Source of the DNA: Bradyrhizobium japonicum USDA 6 | GTDB taxonomy: Bacteria > Pseudomonadota > Alphaproteobacteria > Rhizobiales > Xanthobacteraceae | DNA: 64,000 bases | Reading direction: 5' to 3' | Assembly: GCF_000284375.1 (NCBI RefSeq) | Contig: NC_017249.1 | Coordinates: forward strand, 6,565,001 to 6,629,000 | The notes under the pieces: generated by a model | The model's database searches: none | What the model was told of the DNA's origin: nothing | What the model saw: only the letters and a program-made list of their open reading frames with translations | Shown: positions 61,601 to 64,000 of the stretch, one piece after another | Position numbering within the stretch: position 1 is the first letter of the stretch | How the letters are laid out: each line of letters begins with the position of its first letter | Position numbers and translations under genes: made by a program

Positions 61601-64000
61601 TTCACCGTCGCGTTCTCGGATGCCACGGCCAGGCTGCCCTGCGCGCCGATCAGCGAGCCGCCGCCGCCGGCGAGCGCCTTGGCCCAGGTCGTCGTGCCGC
61701 TGGTGGGAACCAGCGCCATCGCGGTCACCCCGAGCGCACCGCCCGAGAAGCTGACATTATCGCCGACATCGGCCGTCACCGTGGCGCCGACCGTGGACTT
61801 GGCGATAGCGACGCCGACGGCGCCGCCGCCGACCGAAACGCCGATCGCCTCGCTCGAAAGATCGGGTGTGATCGACGCCGACACCAACGTGCCGACGCCG
61901 GACGCGGACGTCGTGATCGAGGCACCGGAGCCGATCTCCGCCAGCACGGACGAGTTCTCGTGGGCTTCCGCATCCGCACCGACGCCCGCGACGATGCCGC
62001 CGCCGAGCGCGGTGGCCGTCGTGGACAAGGTGCCGGCGCCGCTGGCGCCAACCGCCAGATTCGTGACGTTGACGGTGGAGCCGTCCAGAACCCGTGCTGC
62101 GACCGAGCTCGTCCGGCTTGCCATTGCGACCGAAGCGCCGACAGCCGCGGCGCCGGCGGTGACGCCGCCGGTGAAGACCACCTGGGTCGTTGAATCCATC
62201 GCCATGACGGTGGCGCCAGTGCCGGTGCCGCCCGCGCCGGTGATTTGACCGCCAAGCATCGCCACCACGGAGTTGGTGACATTGCCGACCGCGACAGCCG
62301 CCTGCGCGCCGAAATAAAGCGCCGCACCGCCGGCGATCGCCTCGGTGTCGATGGTCTTGCCGGCATAGGGTCCGGTGGTCGCGTCCTTAACGACCGCCGC
62401 AACGGTCACAATCGGCGCCGTGACGGCCAGGGGCGTATCCGCGGCCACCAGCGCGCCGGAACCGTCGCGCCCGTAGTCACTCAGATTGGCGAGGACGGTG
62501 CTGTTGACGCTGGTGTAGCCGATGCCGGCCCCGATGCCGACGTTCTTGGCGAAGCCGGCGCCGAGAAGATACATCTTGGCCGCATTGGCGCTGGTGGCAG
62601 TGACATTGACCTGCGTGCCCGTGACGTTGCCGCCCGCGATCTGCGCGACGACGGCGTCGTTGCCGCCGCTCAGCACGCTGCTGACGTCATAGGTCGACGT
62701 CACGTTGGCACTGTTCGGATTGCCGGCGGTGCCGCTCGCGACCGCGCCGCTGCCGTGCGCGTTGTTGGTGCCGCTGTTCACGGACGCGATGGTGCCGTTG
62801 TTGCCCTGGTTGAGCTGGCCGGTCTGCTGGCCCTGGGTGGCGGCATCGGCGGTGTTGGTGCCGATGATGATGACGCCGACCGTCGCGCCGATACCGACGC
62901 TGCCGCCGATGCCCGCGGTGACCGCGTAGGACAGCACCTCCTTGGTGCTGAGCGCATTGACGTTGATCGCGCCGGCCGAGTTCAGATTGCTGTTGCGGCT
63001 TTCCGCAATGGTCTGGCTCTTGAAGCTGATGACGTTGGCGGCGGCGCCGACGCCGACCCCTGCCCCGCTCGCCCCGACCGCGAGTGCACCTGCGATCTCC
63101 TTGATCGCGACGTCCTCGGTCGCGTTGATGGTCACCGCGCCGGCCGCTCCGCCCGTCACCGATTGCAATGTGGTGTCGTAGACGCCGGCGATGGTGGTGT
63201 TGTTGGCGATCTCGATGTTCGCCATGCCGGCGATCGCGGCCGTGCCGGTCGAGAGCGCACCGCCGATCGCATAGGCCTCGAAGCGGTTCTTGGTGGTGGC
63301 CTCGACGTCGAGCGCGCCGCTCAGATTGAGCGCGGTCGTATGCGCCGCGCCGTTGCCCTGATAGTGGAACTCGTCACCGACATAGGCTTCGGTCCGGTTC
63401 GAGGAGACCTGGACCAGGAACGCCGCACCGATCGCGGCCTGGCTGCCGTAGGCGCCGGAGCCGTTCGCGGAGAAGATGCCGGTGTTGTTGGTGGCGTTCA
63501 CCGTCAGCGATGCGGCTGTCAGCGCGCCACCATCGACATATGCTTCCGTCGTCGCCTGGAACACGTTCAGCCCGACCGAGCCGGTGTTGAAGCCGATCGC
63601 GATCGAGGACGCGTCCTGCTCAGCATTGGCCTTCACGGTGACGGCGCCGACCGTCGCGCTCGACGACTGCACGCCACCGACCGTGGCATTGGTGATGGTG
63701 GCGAACGTTTCGCGCTGCATCGTGGTGCTGATGATGGTGGCGCCACCACCGCCATTGCCGGTCGGAGCCACGATGCCCGCACCGAACGCGCCGGAATAGG
63801 AGAAGCTCGACGCGGCCACTTCGATCTGCGGCGCCAGCGTCGTCGAGGTCAGGCGCGTGTCGATGGAAGCGCTGTCGATATAGGCCCGGGTCTGCCCGCT
63901 CATCACGTTGGTGATCGGGTTGATCATGATGGAGATGCCGCTGCTCGCGGCGACCGAGGCGACGTTGGTCACGACCGCCTGGTGCGAGCTCGCGACCACG
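52687..64000 (-). CDS. Giant filamentous-haemagglutinin/LktA-like TpsA exoprotein, 5' end beyond the window
   Basis: At least 3770 codons are open from the right edge to the TAA at 52689-52687. The N-terminal secretion domain is not in the window. The visible part is low in charge and rich in Gly, Ala, Ser, Thr, Asn and Val, made of short beta-strand repeats typical of a right-handed beta-helix. The region 61-64 kb resembles Fusobacterium LktA-family adhesins (AVGASVAMASRTSSVAARVLDG). A middle region (about 57.7-59.2 kb) breaks this pattern with non-helical sequence and cysteines. Perfect or near-perfect 115-residue repeats follow near the C-terminus, and the end is basic. It is probably a surface adhesin or biofilm protein exported by the TpsB partner. 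No toxin domain or VENN motif is seen. Confidence 0.9.
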   Translation of the reverse strand, partial: VVASSHQAVVTNVASVAASSGISIMINPITNVMSGQTRAYIDSASIDTRLTSTTLAPQIEVAASSFSYSGAFGAGIVAPTGNGGGGATIISTTMQRETFATITNATVGGVQSSSATVGAVTVKANAEQDASSIAIGFNTGSVGLNVFQATTEAYVDGGALTAASLTVNATNNTGIFSANGSGAYGSQAAIGAAFLVQVSSNRTEAYVGDEFHYQGNGAAHTTALNLSGALDVEATTKNRFEAYAIGGALSTGTAAIAGMANIEIANNTTIAGVYDTTLQSVTGGAAGAVTINATEDVAIKEIAGALAVGASGAGVGVGAAANVISFKSQTIAESRNSNLNSAGAINVNALSTKEVLSYAVTAGIGGSVGIGATVGVIIIGTNTADAATQGQQTGQLNQGNNGTIASVNSGTNNAHGSGAVASGTAGNPNSANVTSTYDVSSVLSGGNDAVVAQIAGGNVTGTQVNVTATSANAAKMYLLGAGFAKNVGIGAGIGYTSVNSTVLANLSDYGRDGSGALVAADTPLAVTAPIVTVAAVVKDATTGPYAGKTIDTEAIAGGAALYFGAQAAVAVGNVTNSVVAMLGGQITGAGGTGTGATVMAMDSTTQVVFTGGVTAGAAAVGASVAMASRTSSVAARVLDGSTVNVTNLAVGASGAGTLSTTATALGGGIVAGVGADAEAHENSSVLAEIGSGASITTSASGVGTLVSASITPDLSSEAIGVSVGGGAVGVAIAKSTVGATVTADVGDNVSFSGGALGVTAMALVPTSGTTTWAKALAGGGGSLIGAQGSLAVASENATVKAYGGTGIVLPNADVTIAAQNDSAQYAEGTGLSSGFLALGATVAQTSSSAHTYAYLGAPADMDILNHGSYTGILRITATGTDTNVSNATVGAGGTYAGAAAVATTSSTAVTDARFDGGTSDDTLYFGGLRINAKHTTNYAASGDAYQASTAGVSAGKAQNDVDSTTTAEIGTHLIINSAGGNMVVIANDIVNQGGGGARSGSGGSFSGAAALSTSTVTQHVNTNIGAGTVLSLNGDPQTSAAYINIEAYNTLNTNDTASLATASFFAGGGAESNMTANATLAVNINARELFSVGKIYIGTAAKMAAANNANASLYGAIAGVGASTNSWVHANQSVNVGDNAKIAAWRDITIYAGLAGDGSVFSSVQATATTVVYNNTAIPISALYRGTANADDTTSLTLAPTSSVLGARDIYLGATQGQVTAAGNGSNYNPYLDIFSAKNSDNHSHTSGTGDVALNGLVVAGVNNDLTITIDLGATTPTLSTTSPYSLLTNGSSSVLELVSNANNLSPVMSWNHQTVQYAIVGNFNPYDLVVNQLATLTGLSAAQVRSQLAAATPTAPASMTPSGTDPTGDIQRQIDTLIKQAPFTSDAPGNAFAFGDILVSAGNVSILAQKLTGNSGTNPAAPAVIARSSPLIKIENKGLDFISLGNLTVADVTGGNITYRQIDHVDPDSHSNVTFTAMPSATPVIDVSATYNRLDPDSGQGIDQNGYVLTRTPDIYFNGAVNNANGLLKIINNLGSVVASQSLSAATIQIVVPKGTFTFLGGIGSFYDSGSAVTSQWATTENRPEDTLTAVMTAATYLGAYGDYYSAPHIASGTDHPYFYYCCTDGSHGVYQPVGNADASTIFTARMLMTYYDGFSLYSSIFLPVGRGTPGNTSTPDAGSVPDIATLKIIEGQSQDSSNVVLAQWKKTTYDGRNVYTDSGPYKTPFNCASACDSSGFFQVINIQPDAITPKTADAPATATATRTISGQAVIISASVININGTIQAGSSSNYSVDIGAAAYDAIYGGNGLKNRNGGADFAAAQANARNGVYYDISGSVTASASGDAKIGVRYNALTDQLILNGVAQGAGGYVYLNGKIISTSTDNTQTQGNIEIKGGAGTVTVNNTSGLQLVTNTINTSVTAQSVVEIVDQLKGKTTWWVYDPKAASSQQVSRYETNSVTAAAIDPSMLTARTGTAGVQYATQENMLYQWVDTATLDRLPTSTQFDYGWSFTPNQVTGENWTRSTSLVSGTQSSNYQKVTTATGSYHWAGGVNPDGSPVGLNTHSNACCGADAQYNWYQAIYDHLTLTLTNTVKASNPINIKFIGGSSSDVVVNSTSGIVINGSINNQQGTTTLAATGTNSSITVGANANNPVISGTSVTLRGDGGIGTLGTTKAPVQVQIYGGSLTASSIDHDIAISAIGALSINQVKVNSAGATPQGNVFLSATGDINSASAYNIANPIVIGKNIEINSTSGAIGATSAVVNGASTLTNINPLVIQATGTTQASGAVDGGVLDSASVTGTYIIQSKGDLRLGTVQSTGGPVFLEAAGSDNNPANILNGRAAVGLTQAQSQHLQDVQASLDLLSGNAATNAVNSYQSMVTSAYNDYFQLKNIAFPNGSTYNPTSVGQTVLRAQVAAKLGIDPANVTTTQMKTEATTRFLRDQFLLGKITTDELKTSLTTLLGTAPADPLGTVFGSSLSTTLFTKLFDGVSTANQRMPSNTALQTALNTYNANYSYTLASTERVYSIITAGSQWTQSQLAYTVSSSAVGAAPPPIDENVVANVSANQIMLYAPRGSVGNSAAPQTFTFTSVDSSSLTPEQRGLLATAGPGQLTVGAVTDPTTHVTTYTVSLSQQNLVVVDNPIAISAKALTNIYLGSKNSLALGGVTANYGPITAAQANGIQVTGRGDVKLDAVNSISNNASGALISGDIGNLTLIAEHGNVGAPSGTAGSNPANNANAIQIAFADPSNDQLDQVSSAQGIYVKQTTGDLILGNIAAGNAIQLAATGSIYAEAGFTDRTAIHILGADLDLRAGGSIGFNGSSFQPLQVNISGAVTGSAVGDLSLLAVTGDLMVGSSGTHGTLTAGGALTLNAARGALTVNADITSGGLMQLLANRGMNFAAGTSAAPVVATSSSDGVTLVAATLTMGAYSSINAAGLISVTTTGDATIGQLNSSLSYAAASNAPSIIVTAGGVASLGAILDNGDGQTKFVASGAGAELSLSGSNGIGSATSRIAFSAVQLSASASAGGIYLKALTDTEASLLSAVKGNVDIIGTGALTLDQVLAGTATGASGSFSAVTNNGSIVIGTADSSGSQTVHASQNVTFKSLATTGNSGDAGNIGVTADNGFILAQTVTSGGATTLGSVSAHGSATLLAATTITGNTLATTTGSGLLTATGPIDWNTLNVGTTLGATASQGSINFKTAQSGATQTIRAHDNVTFNALTTTGITGDAGSINVTADNGFILAQTVTSGGVTTLGSVSANGSATLLAATTITGNTLAATTGSGLLTASGPVNWNVLNVGTTLGVTSGQGSITLQTAQSGGTQTIHARDNVTFNALTATGINGDAGSINVTADNGFILAQTVMSGGVPTLGSVSANGSARLIAAGTNTGHNLTATTGNAVLSGTVVRWDNLNVGGTLDVTATAGGITVGTAISGGTQTLHAVNDIVFSQLTTTGIPGDAGDIDLRSDVGAIRGGSISANGNTRFSSVGPLSLDRISGDVVKLSSTGDLTIRSITATKGVNLAAATINVNIEQIGSTPPIPLVVNVTGSDGGAATSANISIDAPSVIFNQFKVVDANVLTNAQAVAVLNGYVPGQMMLTTATQQVLLNNRTLAPSSWPTLQLYQPGGVFTMSQIGNANVSNAYVVFYTDGVSATVTNYGPGHTCCYDFTGASMVRNIAIDGEGKETIETWLAKKDGGTFYLLGLSGQARLDALLTPRPVETIGSGPAVNIEGLNDLRKLRRQGQRVGRPGWKDAAVETAKPSVGRLAQAW
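53560..54745 (-). repeat. Tandem 345-bp (115-residue) repeats in the exoprotein gene
   Basis: The landmark CACCGTCTGCGCC recurs at 53911, 54256 and 54601, exactly 345 bp apart. The encoded unit contains DNVTFNALTTTGI, GDAGSINVTADNGFILAQTV and GSVSANGSATLLAATT. Three units are nearly identical and a more divergent copy flanks them towards the C-terminus. The high DNA identity points to recent duplication or gene conversion and likely copy-number variation. Confidence 0.85.

Noticed and set aside
52687..64000. Contact-dependent inhibition (CdiA-CdiB) system
   Set aside because: There is no VENN motif, no variable toxin domain at the C-terminus and no small immunity gene after the exoprotein; the transporter follows directly.

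Overview
The window (64 kb, very GC-rich) looks like a chromosomal segment of an alphaproteobacterium of the Bradyrhizobium type. The signs are the codon bias (which produces many long antisense shadow ORFs), the aerobic (Pseudomonas denitrificans-type) cobalamin gene set, and two intergenic palindromic elements that resemble those scattered through Bradyrhizobium genomes. No tRNA, rRNA, CRISPR array, prophage or insertion sequence was recognised.

Region 1 (1-23711) is a catabolic island for cyclic amides. Reading from its right end it holds an Asp/Glu-racemase-superfamily protein of the arylmalonate decarboxylase type, a metal-dependent hydantoinase/dihydropyrimidinase, an aldehyde dehydrogenase and a MocR-type (GntR plus aminotransferase) regulator. 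A probable operon follows: ATP-dependent hydantoinase/oxoprolinase hyuA-hyuB, a class III aminotransferase, an acyl-CoA ligase, an N-carbamoyl-D-amino-acid hydrolase and a flavin reductase-like protein. Next come a divergently transcribed hydantoin racemase-like gene and a second long operon: a second hydantoinase, a sugar-nucleotide-type epimerase, an SDR, a flavin monooxygenase-like protein, and an oligopeptide/dipeptide-type ABC importer whose last ATPase gene runs off the left edge. The set could import a cyclic amide, racemise it, open the ring, remove the carbamoyl group and degrade the product. The natural substrate is unknown.

Region 2 (23833-50819) is an almost complete aerobic cobalamin locus. 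It holds uptake genes (TonB-dependent receptor, PepSY membrane protein, CbiM-type permease), corrin-ring synthesis (cobA, I, G, J, M, F, K, L, H, B, E), one cobalt chelatase subunit (cobN) with cobW, adenosylation and amidation (cobO, cobQ), and nucleotide-loop assembly (cobC, cobD, cobP, cobV, cobT, a ribazole-phosphatase-like gene and bluB). Chelatase subunits CobS and CobT are not in the window. Three cobalamin riboswitches, all on the minus strand, precede the receptor, the cbiM gene and the DUF1636-cobW-cobN operon. At two of them a downstream hairpin would bury the ribosome-binding site. The genes are packed with 1-4 bp overlaps; cobK is wedged in the opposite orientation, sharing start-codon bases with cobL and overlapping the end of cobJ.

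Region 3 (50987-64000) is a two-partner secretion system: an FhaC/ShlB-type outer-membrane transporter and, upstream of it and overlapping it by 7 bp, a giant filamentous-haemagglutinin-like exoprotein of at least 3770 residues. The N-terminus of the exoprotein lies beyond the right edge. It carries near-identical 115-residue tandem repeats and several adjacent-cysteine pairs.
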